From Brachybacterium avium (GTDB lineage: Bacteria; Actinomycetota; Actinomycetes; Actinomycetales; Dermabacteraceae), in the NCBI RefSeq assembly GCF_002216795.1, contig NZ_CP022316.1, positions 1,736,001 to 1,800,000 on the forward strand: a stretch of 64,000 nt of DNA, written 5' to 3'. The notes under the pieces were generated by a model that did not search any database, was not told where the DNA came from, and saw only the letters and a program-made list of their open reading frames with translations. The translations under genes and the position numbers were made by a program. This document shows positions 16,969-25,933 of the stretch, in pieces (within the stretch, counting starts at the first letter, position 1; every line of letters begins with the position of its first letter).

Positions 16969-18519
16969 GTGACCTCCTCCGCCCCTGCGCCGGTCGACAG
17001 CTCCCCCCAGCACTCCCAGCAGCAGCCCGCCACCGTGCGCAGCGTCCTGCGCAGCCCCCGTCGGCTGAAGACCGAGATCCTCGGCGGCCTGGTGGTCGCC
17101 CTCGCCCTGATCCCCGAGGCGATCTCCTTCTCGATCATCGCCGGGGTCCCGCCGCAGGTGGGCCTGTTCGCCTCCTTCACCATGGCGGTGACGATCGCGG
17201 TGGTCGGCGGTCGTCCGGCGATGATCTCCGCCGCGACCGGGGCCGTCGCCCTGGTCATCGCCCCGGTGGCCCGCGAGCACGGCATGGACTACCTCGTCGC
17301 GACCGTGCTCCTGGCCGGGCTGCTGCAGATCGTGCTCGCCCTGCTCGGGGTGGCGAAGCTGATGCGCTTCATCCCGCGCAGCGTGATGACCGGCTTCGTC
17401 AACGCGCTGGCGATCCTCATCTTCGTCGCCCAGCTGCCCCACCTCATCGGTGAGGACATTCCCTTCATCGTCTACCCGCTGGTCGCGGTGGGCATCGCGA
17501 TCATGGTGCTCCTGCCGCGCGTGACCACTGCGGTCCCGGCCCCGCTGATCGCGATCGTCCTGATCACGCTCGCCGTCGTCGCCGCCGGGTGGACGATGCC
17601 GAACGTCTCCGATCAGGGCGAGCTGCCCGACTCGCTGCCGGAGCTGTTCTTCCCGGACGTCCCGCTGACGCTCGAGACGCTCCAGATCATCGCCCCCTAC
17701 GCGCTGGCGATGGCGCTGGTGGGGATCATGGAGTCCCTGATGACGGCGAAGCTGGTCGACGACATCACCGACACCCACTCCGACAAGACCCGCGAGACCT
17801 GGGGCCAGGGCATCGCGAACCTGGTCACCGGGTTCTTCGGCGGCATGGGCGGCTGCGCCATGATCGGCCAGACCATGATCAACGTGAAGCAGTCGGGGTC
17901 CCGCACCCGCCTGTCCACCTTCCTGGCCGGCGTCTTCCTGCTGATCCTGGTCGTCGCGCTCGGCGACACCGTGGGCCCGATCCCGATGGCGGCCCTGGTC
18001 GCGGTGATGATCATGGTCTCCGTCGGCACCTTCGACTGGCACAGCATCCGCCCCTCCACCCTGCGCCTGATGCCCTGGTCCGAGACCGCCGTCATGCTGG
18101 TGACCGTCGTCGCCACCGTGATCACCTCCAACCTCGCCATCGGCGTGGTCCTCGGCGTCCTCACCGCGATGGTCCTGTTCGCCCGACGGGTCGCCCATCT
18201 GGTCGGGATCGAGAAGGTCTGGGAGACCGACGTGGACGACGACGGCATCATCGACATCCGTCGCTACGCCGTGACGGGCCAGCTCTTCTGGGCCTCCAGC
18301 AACGATCTGGTCTACCAGTTCGACTACGCCGGTGACCCCGGGACCGTGATCATCGACCTCACCGCCGCCGACGTCTGGGACGCCTCCACGGTCGCCACCC
18401 TCGACGCCGTGCAGTCCAAGTACGCCGCCCGCGGCAAGGAGGTGCGCATCATCGGCCTCGACGGGGCGAGCCTCCAGCGGCTCGAGCGACTTTCGGGCAA
18501 TCTCGGCGAGGGCCACTGA
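16969..18519 (+). CDS. SulP-family anion transporter with C-terminal STAS domain
   Basis: 516 residues from GTG 16969, preceded by AGGAC; the in-frame ATG at 16903 lies almost on top of the operator and would not be transcribed from it. The transmembrane domain starts at about residue 30 with LKTEILGGLVVALALIPEAISFS, the SulP signature region, and continues with 10-14 helices including GGMGGCAMIGQTMINVKQSG. The STAS domain follows from about 420 (IIDLTAADVWDASTVATLDAV). SulP proteins carry sulfate, bicarbonate or other anions. The substrate is unknown; a MerR-type site suggests inducible expression. Confidence 0.88.
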   Translation: MTSSAPAPVDSSPQHSQQQPATVRSVLRSPRRLKTEILGGLVVALALIPEAISFSIIAGVPPQVGLFASFTMAVTIAVVGGRPAMISAATGAVALVIAPVAREHGMDYLVATVLLAGLLQIVLALLGVAKLMRFIPRSVMTGFVNALAILIFVAQLPHLIGEDIPFIVYPLVAVGIAIMVLLPRVTTAVPAPLIAIVLITLAVVAAGWTMPNVSDQGELPDSLPELFFPDVPLTLETLQIIAPYALAMALVGIMESLMTAKLVDDITDTHSDKTRETWGQGIANLVTGFFGGMGGCAMIGQTMINVKQSGSRTRLSTFLAGVFLLILVVALGDTVGPIPMAALVAVMIMVSVGTFDWHSIRPSTLRLMPWSETAVMLVTVVATVITSNLAIGVVLGVLTAMVLFARRVAHLVGIEKVWETDVDDDGIIDIRRYAVTGQLFWASSNDLVYQFDYAGDPGTVIIDLTAADVWDASTVATLDAVQSKYAARGKEVRIIGLDGASLQRLERLSGNLGEGH

Positions 18520-18557
18520 GCCGCGACGCCCCGTCATCCTCGATCACCGTCATGCCC

Positions 18558-18640
18558 CGCCACCACAAGACTGACCCCGGTGAGGTCTGAACGCTCCTAG
18601 GGCGCCCCGATCCCTCACAGAGGTCAGTTCTCCGGTGGCG
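18558..18640. repeat. 28-bp imperfect inverted repeat between convergent genes
   Basis: Arms 18558-18585 and 18613-18640 pair in three blocks (CGCCACC, ACTGACC, GTGAGG against CCTCAC, GGTCAGT, GGTGGCG). They are separated by internal loops that are exactly symmetrical (5/5 and 3/3), with a 27-base terminal loop. It lies between the ends of the SulP and SDR genes, so a two-way terminator is the simplest reading. The symmetry also fits a degenerate palindromic repeat or a structured RNA. Confidence 0.5.
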
Positions 18641-18677
18641 TCGACCGGCAGGCCTCCGGCGCCTGATCAGGCTCCGC

Positions 18678-19469
18678 TCAGACGCTCTGCCAGATGTCGT
18701 CCCCGCGGCGCAGGGCGTCGAAGCCGCCGTCGACGAAGAGCACCTGACCGGTCATGCGGGCGTTCGCCTCCGAGACCAGGAAGGCGTGGACGGCTGCGAC
18801 GTGCGCCGCTTCGGCGACCCCGTTGTAGGGGGCGGGCATCGCGTCGTCGGCCATCTTGCGGCCCTCCTCGCTCGCGAAGAGCTCCGTGGTCATCCCGGTG
18901 CGCACCTGGCCGGGGCCCACACCGTTCAGGCCGATGCCGGCGCCCGCGTACTCGGCGCTCGGGGCCGCGCGGCGGATCCAGCGGGAGATCGCCCGCTTGG
19001 AGCTGGAGTAGTTCGCGTACCCGGCCTCCGGGCCCTGCGCGGCCAGCGCGGCGCCTCGGGCGATCGCCGCCTCGGCGTCTCCGGCCAGGAGCAGGTCCAC
19101 GAGCTCGGGGTCATTGCCCTGCAGGGTCGCGGCGGAGGTGGTCACGCTCACTCGCGGGGCCTCGGCCGCGGCGAGCTGCGGGCGCAGCGCCTCGATCAGC
19201 TGAACGGTGCCGAGGTAGTTGATCTTCACGGACAGCTCGGAGTTGGCGGAGACCCCTGCGTTGGCGACCAGGCCGTCCAGCACCCCGCCGGTGCGCTCGG
19301 CGATCTCGGCGGCGACCCGCTCGATCTGCGCCGGATCGGAGAGGTCTCCGATCACATCGCCCTCGCGCAGGTCGACGCGGAGCACCCGGTCAACCCCGGC
19401 CTCCAGGAGTTCGGCGGTGGCCTTCCCGATCCCTGAGGCGGATCCGGTGACGACGATCGTGCGTGCCAT
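18678..19469 (-). CDS. Short-chain dehydrogenase/reductase
   Basis: 263 residues, ATG 19469. The nucleotide motif TGSASGIG is at 8-15, the NAG motif at 70-72 and the catalytic pair Tyr154-x3-Lys158 in NYSSSKRA. An insertion between the NAG strand and the catalytic Tyr (residues about 118-148) and the general text resemble the 3-alpha-hydroxysteroid dehydrogenase/carbonyl reductase subgroup. It probably reduces ketones or oxidises alcohols with NAD(P)H. Neighbours give no substrate hint. Confidence 0.85.
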   Translation of the reverse strand: MARTIVVTGSASGIGKATAELLEAGVDRVLRVDLREGDVIGDLSDPAQIERVAAEIAERTGGVLDGLVANAGVSANSELSVKINYLGTVQLIEALRPQLAAAEAPRVSVTTSAATLQGNDPELVDLLLAGDAEAAIARGAALAAQGPEAGYANYSSSKRAISRWIRRAAPSAEYAGAGIGLNGVGPGQVRTGMTTELFASEEGRKMADDAMPAPYNGVAEAAHVAAVHAFLVSEANARMTGQVLFVDGGFDALRRGDDIWQSV

Positions 19470-19651
19470 GAGGTGTTCCCTTCGATGATGGCGAGAGCGT
19501 CCACTGCCTGCCGGACGCTGCTGTTGCTCCAGCGTACGTCGGGGATCTCCGGCCCCCTGGGCCGGAGGTCCCTCCCCGGTGTACCTGCTGGGCGGCGCGG
19601 TCGTCCATTTCATGCTGCGGGCGCGGGGTGCGGCGTGAACCGTCCCCCGGG

Positions 19652-20824
19652 TCAGCCCGTGCAGAGGTCGGTATCCGCCGTCCTGACCGTCGCATCCAGC
19701 GACGGCGGGGCGGGGGCGGTCGCCTCCGGGGACGACTCGGGCGCCCCGTGCCCGGTGTCCTCCTCCGGCTCGGCGCCCCCGGGGTCGGCCAGGACCGGTA
19801 CGTCGTCCGCGAGAGCCTCGAAGACCGCCCCCGCCTCCGCCGACGGCACCACCCGGTTGCGATCCGTGGGTGCCGGCTCCCACGGCATGGTCACGAACGT
19901 GATGTCCTCCGGAGCCACCCGGGAGACTCGGGCGCCCAGACCTGCCAGGTCCGAGACCCTGCTCAGACCCGAGTCGACGGTGAGCGAGGACGTGGCGGCG
20001 TCCAGGAAGGGATAGAGGCGGTCAGGGCGGGAGACGATGCGCGAGCTGGTCGCCTCCTGCACCACGGCCGACATCACCATCTGCTGATGCCCCAGGCGCG
20101 CGATGTCGCTGCCGTCGCCCACGGCATGGCGGGTGCGGGCGAGCGCGAGTGCGTCCTTCCCGTCCACCACCTGCTCGCCGGCCGGCAGGTCGAGATCCGC
20201 GTACGGGTCCCGGAGCGCCTCGGGGAGGCAGACGGCCACTCCGTCCAGCGCCTCCACGATCGCGATGAAGCCCTCGAAGTCGAGCTCCACGAAATGGTCG
20301 ATCCTCACGCCGGTCAGCTCCTCGACCGCGCTCACCGAGCACGCCGGTCCGAAGTTCAGGGCCGAGTTGAGCATCCCCGGTCCGCCGGGGAACGCTCCGT
20401 CCCCGGTGTCCTCGCACCGGGGCAGATCCATGAGGGTGTCCCGGGGCAATTGCACGGCATCGATCCGATCATCGTCCCCGGAGAGGTGGGCGAGCACCAT
20501 CGCGTCACTGCGTCGGGATCCATCGCCCGTACCGAAAGAGCTCCCCGCCAGGTCGCGGCTGTCCGAGCCCAGCAGCAGGATGTCCATCGCTCCGCCGCTC
20601 TCCCGGGGGGCATGCTCGGTCGCGGCGCGCAGCGGAGCGGTGGTGAGGTTGCCCCGCAGGTGGGCCAGGGTGCCGGCGATGCCGCCGGTCACGACCATGA
20701 CGGCCGCCACGGCGAGGATCGCGGCGATCCGGCCCCGTCGGTGCACCAGCGCCCGCCTCTCGCGGTGAGCGCGGTGCACCGGTGCCCTGCGCAGCGGGCG
20801 ACGGCTCGTCGGGGCATGCTCCAT
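19652..20824 (-). CDS. LytR-CpsA-Psr (LCP) family cell-wall glycopolymer transferase
   Basis: 390 residues, with AGGAGGAGC just before the ATG at 20824. A basic cytoplasmic head (residues 1-30) is followed by one transmembrane helix (about 33-53) and the LCP domain: ILLLGSDSR, RSDAMVLAHL, DAVQLPRDTLMDLP, and later DGKDALALARTRH. These hold the acidic and arginine residues that bind the polyprenyl pyrophosphate head. LCP enzymes attach teichoic-acid-like or arabinogalactan polymers to peptidoglycan on the outer face. The C-terminal 60 residues are Pro/Ala/Glu-rich, probably unstructured. Confidence 0.9.
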   Translation of the reverse strand: MEHAPTSRRPLRRAPVHRAHRERRALVHRRGRIAAILAVAAVMVVTGGIAGTLAHLRGNLTTAPLRAATEHAPRESGGAMDILLLGSDSRDLAGSSFGTGDGSRRSDAMVLAHLSGDDDRIDAVQLPRDTLMDLPRCEDTGDGAFPGGPGMLNSALNFGPACSVSAVEELTGVRIDHFVELDFEGFIAIVEALDGVAVCLPEALRDPYADLDLPAGEQVVDGKDALALARTRHAVGDGSDIARLGHQQMVMSAVVQEATSSRIVSRPDRLYPFLDAATSSLTVDSGLSRVSDLAGLGARVSRVAPEDITFVTMPWEPAPTDRNRVVPSAEAGAVFEALADDVPVLADPGGAEPEEDTGHGAPESSPEATAPAPPSLDATVRTADTDLCTG

Positions 20825-20956
20825 GTCCGCTCCTCCTGGCTGCAGCTCGTCGATCCTGGCCCACGGGTCAGACCACCACGAGCGAGGCGCTGCGTTCCAA
20901 TAGCGCTCGGACCGGGAGCCATGCGCACCGCCTATGGAAGAGGTCGTCTGCGCAGG

Positions 20957-21886
20957 TCAGCGTGTCGAGGCGGTGTCCACGAGGGCGAGGAACTCGTGCA
21001 GGGCGGGATTCGGGAAGGCGTCGGGCCGATGGATGATGCCGATGGCACGTCGCACCGGGGTGCGCAGCGGCACCAGCAGCCCGTCGAAGGCAGGGGCCGT
21101 TCGCGCGAGCACCTCGGGCACGATGGTGAGGCCGTCGACCGCGACCGCGAGCGCGACCAGGCTGTCGCGCTGGGTGGTGGTGATCCTCTGCGGGGGTGCG
21201 CTGCCGAGCTCGTGCAGGACGGCGTCGGTGTGGTGACGGATCGAGGTGCCGCGGGGCAGGGTGACCAGCGTCCTGCCGGCCACGTCCTGGGCCGACAGCG
21301 GCCCGAGGGCTCCTCTCTCGCGCACACGACGCGACAGCACGGCGGCGAACTCCTGAGCGGGCAGCGCCAGCGCCGCGAGGTCCTCGGGCACCTGGTCGAT
21401 GACTCCGAGCGCGGCATCCGCACGGCCCACGCGAAGCGCCTCGACCAGCTCCTCCGCGCCGTCGACGGTGGAGACCTCCACCCTGACCCCGGGATGCGCG
21501 CGATGGAAGATCCCCAGCTGTGCGGGGAGCGCGGTGGCCACGAGCGAGGGCAGCCCGGTCACGCGCAGCGATCCCGTGGTCAGCGCCTGCGCGGCACCGG
21601 CCATCGCTTCGATGGACCCCATCTCCGCCAGCGCCCGGCGCCCGGCGGCCACGAGGCCGCGCCCCGCCTCGGTGAGCTCCATCCGTCGGCCAACGGGAAG
21701 GAACAGGCGAGTCCGCAACGCCGACTCGAGGGTGTGGATGCGCCGCGAGAGGGAGGGCTGGGAGATCTGCAGCACATCGGCCGCGGCGGTGAAGGAGCCG
21801 TAGTCGATCACGGCGATGAGCGCCTCCACCTGGCCGAGGGTCGGCGTGCCCCGGGTGCCGGCCCGGTCAGGGCGCTGCTCAGCCAT
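20957..21886 (-). CDS. LysR-family transcriptional regulator
   Basis: 309 residues from ATG 21886 (GGGA upstream); ATG 21907 is an alternative. The N-terminal helix-turn-helix reads GQVEALIAVIDYGSFTAAAD then ISQPSLSRRIHTLES, standard LysR. The effector domain is the two-lobed type with an early TGSLRVTGLPSL strand. It is divergent from an aldo/keto reductase gene across 205 bases, the classical arrangement for a LysR regulator and its target. No clear T-N11-A box stood out in that gap. Confidence 0.88.
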   Translation of the reverse strand: MAEQRPDRAGTRGTPTLGQVEALIAVIDYGSFTAAADVLQISQPSLSRRIHTLESALRTRLFLPVGRRMELTEAGRGLVAAGRRALAEMGSIEAMAGAAQALTTGSLRVTGLPSLVATALPAQLGIFHRAHPGVRVEVSTVDGAEELVEALRVGRADAALGVIDQVPEDLAALALPAQEFAAVLSRRVRERGALGPLSAQDVAGRTLVTLPRGTSIRHHTDAVLHELGSAPPQRITTTQRDSLVALAVAVDGLTIVPEVLARTAPAFDGLLVPLRTPVRRAIGIIHRPDAFPNPALHEFLALVDTASTR

Positions 21887-22091
21887 CTCGTCCCACTCCC
21901 TGCTCATCCCGGCCGGGTGCCGAGGGCACCCTGCGCCGAGCATACCGAGGCGGCCGCGAGACGGTCAGGGGGAGCCCCGCGCGGGGGACGCCGAGCTGCT
22001 CGGCGACGTCGATCCAGGGCGGACGTAGGCTTTCCCAGGACAGGCCCCGCTCCTCTGACGCGGGGTCGCCACGGCACGAGGAGCCCACCCC

Positions 22092-23054
22092 ATGCAGTAC
22101 ACCCAGCTCGGACGCACCGGTGCGACCGTCTCCCGGCTCGTCCTCGGGACGATGAACTTCGGCCCGCACACCGCCGAGGAGGATGCCTTCGCAATCATGG
22201 ATCGCGCCCTCGACGCGGGCGTGACCTTCTTCGACACCGCCAACGGCTACGGCGGCACGGACCGTCGCGGCTGGACCGAGGAGATCATCGGCCGCTGGCT
22301 CGCCTCCCGCGGCCGGCGCGAGGAGATCGTGCTCGCCACCAAGGTGTTCGGCGAGATGGGGCCCGGCAAGAACGACCGCGGGCTCTCCGCGCTGAACATC
22401 CGCCGCGCCGTCGATGCCTCGCTGCGCCGCCTGCAGACCGACCACATCGACCTCTACCAGATGCACCACGTGGACCGCTCCGCGCCCTGGGAGGAGATCT
22501 GGCAGGCGATGGATCTGCTGGTCGCGCAGGGGAAGATCAGCTATGTCGGCTCCTCCAACTTCGCCGGCTGGCATCTGGCGCAGGCCAGCGAGACCGCCCG
22601 CGCCCGGCACAGCCTGGGGCTGGTCTCCGAGCAGTCGCTGTACAACCTGCTGACCCGCGATATCGAGCTCGAGGTGCTGCCCGCCGCCGAGCACTACGGC
22701 ATGGGCGTGATCGCCTGGTCCCCGCTCGCGGGAGGGAATCTCGGCGGCCGCTCGAGCACGGGCGTCCGACGCCGGAACTCCGGTGGCGGCTCGGGCTCCG
22801 ATGCCCGTTCCGCCCAGCTGGACCGCTGGGAGGCCTTCTGCGCAGAGCGCGCTCTGGCACCCGGCCAGGCGGCACTGGCCTGGCTGCTGCACCGCCCCGG
22901 CGTGCTCGGCCCGATCATCGGCCCCCGCACGATCGACCAGCTGGACTCGGCGATCGGCGCGGTGGACGTCGCACTGAGCGAGGACGATCTCGCCGCGCTG
23001 GATGAGATCTTCCCGGGCCCGGGCGGCCCGGCCCCGGAGGCCTACGCCTGGTGA
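22092..23054 (+). CDS. Aldo/keto reductase
   Basis: 320 residues, ATG 22092 after GAGGAGCC. The catalytic tetrad is visible: Asp48 (FFDTANGYGG), Tyr53, Lys84 (LATKVFG) and His125/126 (LYQMHHVD). Other AKR blocks are YVGSSNFAGWHL, EQSLYNLLTRDIE and the NADP-binding ending GPIIGPRTIDQL. Such enzymes reduce aldehydes and ketones with NADPH. It is divergent from the LysR gene, which probably controls it. The loop from about 225 to 240 (Ser/Gly/Arg-rich) is slightly unusual. Confidence 0.92.
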   Translation: MQYTQLGRTGATVSRLVLGTMNFGPHTAEEDAFAIMDRALDAGVTFFDTANGYGGTDRRGWTEEIIGRWLASRGRREEIVLATKVFGEMGPGKNDRGLSALNIRRAVDASLRRLQTDHIDLYQMHHVDRSAPWEEIWQAMDLLVAQGKISYVGSSNFAGWHLAQASETARARHSLGLVSEQSLYNLLTRDIELEVLPAAEHYGMGVIAWSPLAGGNLGGRSSTGVRRRNSGGGSGSDARSAQLDRWEAFCAERALAPGQAALAWLLHRPGVLGPIIGPRTIDQLDSAIGAVDVALSEDDLAALDEIFPGPGGPAPEAYAW

Positions 23055-23162
23055 GCCCGCCGCGACCGAGGTGACGGTCGCCGGGTAATGCCTCCCGGCC
23101 CGCACACATCTGTGCCCGGTACCGTCGAGACCGACCGATCGCTGCGCCTGGAGGACCCTGCC

Positions 23163-23768
23163 GTGCTCATCCCCCGCCCCACCCCCGCGATTCCGCGCCG
23201 CGCCCTGCTCGGCGGTCTCGCACTGTCCCCCCTGGCCCTCGCGGGCTGTGGCCCCGACCGCAAGCCTGCTGCACCGGCAGCTCCCGCGCAGGAGCTGCTG
23301 AGCGCGCACGGCTTCGCCGGCCGCGAGTCACGGGAGATCATCGATCTGCTCGAGGCGCTGCCCCTCGCGGAGCGACCGACGGATCTCCTCGCCTCGGTGC
23401 TGCCGGACCGCGTGGATCTCTCCGATGACGCGGGCCGGGAGGCCTCGCTGCCCCTCCCGGACGGGGAGGCCTACGTCTCGGTCGCACCGTTCGTGGACGC
23501 CACGCACGAATGCTTCTTCCACAGCCTCACCACATGCCTGGGCGAACTGCAGGAGCAGAGCCTCGAGGTCCACCTGACCACGTCCGCCGGGGAGGTGCTG
23601 CTCGACGAGACGCTCACCACGGCGCCGAACGGCTTCCTCGGCCTCTGGCTGCCCCGGGACCAGCAGTTCACGCTGACCCTCACGCACGACGGCGCGAGCG
23701 CCTCGACATCGCTGGCCACCGGCTCCGAGGCCCCCACCTGTCTCACCACGATGCAGCTGGGGACCTGA
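23163..23768 (+). CDS. cueP: CueP-family periplasmic-type copper-binding lipoprotein
   Basis: 201 residues from GTG 23163 (TGGAGG about eight bases upstream). The signal peptide RRALLGGLALSPLALAGC has its lipobox Cys at 29. The mature domain matches CueP: HGFAGRESREIIDLLEAL at the front, then HECFFHSLTTC with Cys117 and Cys125, and Cys193 near the end, the three conserved cysteines. CueP of Salmonella binds copper in the periplasm and supplies SodC. In a Gram-positive it would be surface-anchored. It converges on the copper ATPase gene, 25 bases away. Confidence 0.88.
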   Translation: MLIPRPTPAIPRRALLGGLALSPLALAGCGPDRKPAAPAAPAQELLSAHGFAGRESREIIDLLEALPLAERPTDLLASVLPDRVDLSDDAGREASLPLPDGEAYVSVAPFVDATHECFFHSLTTCLGELQEQSLEVHLTTSAGEVLLDETLTTAPNGFLGLWLPRDQQFTLTLTHDGASASTSLATGSEAPTCLTTMQLGT

Positions 23769-23793
23769 GCACCCAGGGTGGCACGGCGCGGGC

Positions 23794-25869
23794 TCAGTCC
23801 GTGGTCGTCCGCCCGAGCATGCGGACGCCGCTGGCCTGCGGCCGCAGATCCAGTCGGCGCAGCAGCTGCGCGTTCAGCGCCACCACGATCGTCGACAGGG
23901 ACATCAGCAGCGCCCCCACGCTCACCGGGAGCACGAAGCCGATCGGAGCGAGCACCCCCGCCGCGAGCGGCACGGCCAACAGGTTGTACCCGGCGGCCCA
24001 CCAGAGGTTCTGGCGCATCTTGCGATAGGCGGCACGAGAGAGCTCGAGCACGGAGAGCACCGAGCGAGGGTCGGACGAGGCGAGCACCACCCCGGCGGAG
24101 CCGATCGCGACATCGGTCCCCGCGCCGATCGCGAGGCCGACGTCGGCCTGGGCGAGCGCCGGGGCGTCGTTGACGCCGTCGCCGACCATCGCGACCGTGC
24201 GTCCCTCCTGCTGGAGCTCGGCGACCGTCCCGGCCTTGTCCTCCGGGCGCACGCCGGCGAACACCCGGTCGATGCCGAGCTCGCCCCCGACGGACTCGGC
24301 CACGGCCTGTGCATCCCCGGTGATCATCACGACCTGCACCTCCTGGGCGTGCAGCGCGTCCACGGCGTCGCGGGATTCGGGCCGGATCTCGTCGACGAGC
24401 CGCAGCGCGCCGACGACCTCGCCGTCCGCGAGGACATGGAGGATGGTGGCGCCCTGCCCGTGCCACGCCTCCGCACCGGGCAGCTCCGCGGCCTCGTGCC
24501 GCTCGAGCAGGTACGGCCCACCCACTTCGACGACGGCACCATCCACGACGGCGCGCACTCCGACCGCCGGCGAAGAGGTGAAGTCCTCTCCGGCGCGGTA
24601 GACGATATCTCGCTCCTCGGCGGCGCGCACGATGGCACGTGCCAGCGGGTGCTCGCTGGGAGCCTCCGCGGCGGCGGCGAGGACGAGCAGCTCCTCCTCG
24701 GTACTACCGGCGCCGGGCTCGATCCCGGTCACTGCCGGTTCACCCTTGGTGAGGGTGCCGGTCTTGTCGAACAGGACGGTGTCCACGGTGCGCATCTGCT
24801 CGAGCGCCAGGCGGTCCTTGACCAGCACGCCGCCGCGCGCGGCGCGCTCGGTCGCGATCGAGACGACCAGCGGGATGGCGAGACCCAGGGCATGGGGGCA
24901 GGCGATGACCAGCACGGTGATCGCCCTGATCACGGCCTGGTCGGGGCTGCCCAGCAGCAACCACACCAGTGTGGTGAGGATCGCGGCGCCGAGTGCGAAC
25001 CAGAACAGCCAGCCCGCGGCGGTGTCGGCGAGGCGCTGGGCACGGGAGCTGGACCCCTGGGCGTCGGAGACGAGCTTCCGGATGCCCGCGAGCGCGGTGT
25101 CCTCCCCGATGGCGGTGACCTCGAGGCGCAGCCCGGAGTCGGTGGCGACGGTACCGGCGACGACCTGGTCCCCCACCTCCCGGTGGACGGTCGAGGATTC
25201 CCCGGTGATCATGGATTCGTCCATGCTGGCGGCGCCGTCGGCGATCCTTCCGTCGGCCGGGACGGAGGCGCCGGGGCGCACGAGGACGGTGTCGCCCACG
25301 GCGAGCTCGGACGGCGAGACGGTGACGGCCTCGTCGCCCTCCAGCCTCTCCGCCTCATCGGGCAGCAGCGCGGCGAGGGAGTCCAGGGCTGAGCTGGTCT
25401 GCGCCAGCGAGCGCATCTCGATCCAGTGCCCCAGCAGCATGATCACGATCAGGAGCGCGAGCTCCCACCAGAAATTCAGCTGCGGATCGAGCACGCCGAG
25501 GGTCGAGCCCCAGGAGGCGAGGAAGGCGACCGTGATCGCGAGTCCGATCAGCAGCATCATCCCGGGCTGTCGGGAACGGATCTCCGCGACGCCTCCGGTG
25601 AGGAAGGGTCTGCCGCCCCAGACGTACAGGACGGTGCCGAGCACCGGGGCGATCCAGGGGACCCATCCGGTCTCCGGCACCTGGAGGCCGACGAGCCCCG
25701 CGATCATCGGGTTCAGGGCGACGACCGGGATAGCCAGCACGAGCATGATCCAGAACAGCTGCCGGAACTGCGCGACATGATCGCCGTGACCGGAGTGTGC
25801 GGAGTGGTCATGGCCGCCTTCGGCCGTGTCGTGGCCATGCGGAACGTTGACAGTCTGCTCGTGGCTCAT
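23794..25869 (-). CDS. copB: Copper-translocating P-type ATPase, CopB type (CPH)
   Basis: 691 residues, ATG 25869 with an AGGAGGCAGG site. The N-terminus carries a His-rich tail (nine His within residues 1-35) instead of CxxC metal domains. The membrane ion site is CPH (324-326), the phosphorylation motif DKTGT is at 368-372, TGES at 222-225, and GDGVNDAPAL near the end of the cytosolic part. CPH together with a His-rich head defines the CopB class, exporting Cu(I) or Cu(II) from the cytosol. A CsoR-like operator overlaps its promoter, so induction by copper is expected. Confidence 0.93.
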   Translation of the reverse strand: MSHEQTVNVPHGHDTAEGGHDHSAHSGHGDHVAQFRQLFWIMLVLAIPVVALNPMIAGLVGLQVPETGWVPWIAPVLGTVLYVWGGRPFLTGGVAEIRSRQPGMMLLIGLAITVAFLASWGSTLGVLDPQLNFWWELALLIVIMLLGHWIEMRSLAQTSSALDSLAALLPDEAERLEGDEAVTVSPSELAVGDTVLVRPGASVPADGRIADGAASMDESMITGESSTVHREVGDQVVAGTVATDSGLRLEVTAIGEDTALAGIRKLVSDAQGSSSRAQRLADTAAGWLFWFALGAAILTTLVWLLLGSPDQAVIRAITVLVIACPHALGLAIPLVVSIATERAARGGVLVKDRLALEQMRTVDTVLFDKTGTLTKGEPAVTGIEPGAGSTEEELLVLAAAAEAPSEHPLARAIVRAAEERDIVYRAGEDFTSSPAVGVRAVVDGAVVEVGGPYLLERHEAAELPGAEAWHGQGATILHVLADGEVVGALRLVDEIRPESRDAVDALHAQEVQVVMITGDAQAVAESVGGELGIDRVFAGVRPEDKAGTVAELQQEGRTVAMVGDGVNDAPALAQADVGLAIGAGTDVAIGSAGVVLASSDPRSVLSVLELSRAAYRKMRQNLWWAAGYNLLAVPLAAGVLAPIGFVLPVSVGALLMSLSTIVVALNAQLLRRLDLRPQASGVRMLGRTTTD

Positions 25870-25906
25870 ACCTGCCTCCTCCTCGCGAGTGATGGAACAC
25901 GTCGAG

Positions 25907-25933
25907 CCTATACCCCCTGGGGGTACTGTTCCA
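25907..25933 (-). promoter_or_regulatory. CsoR-type operator over the copB promoter
   Basis: TACCCCCTGGGGGTA (25911-25925) is a perfect palindrome of the form bound by copper-sensing CsoR tetramers (G/C tract flanked by TA). On the minus strand it overlaps a -10-like TATAGG (25912-25907) downstream of a weak TGGAAC (25933-25928). It is about 40 bases before the copB start. No csoR gene is in the window. Confidence 0.75.

Noticed and set aside
19628-23005. A 1,125-codon open frame on the plus strand
   Set aside because: It runs antisense to the LCP and LysR genes and out of frame with the aldo/keto reductase. Its text is Arg/Gly/Ala/His-rich with no motifs, an effect of high GC.
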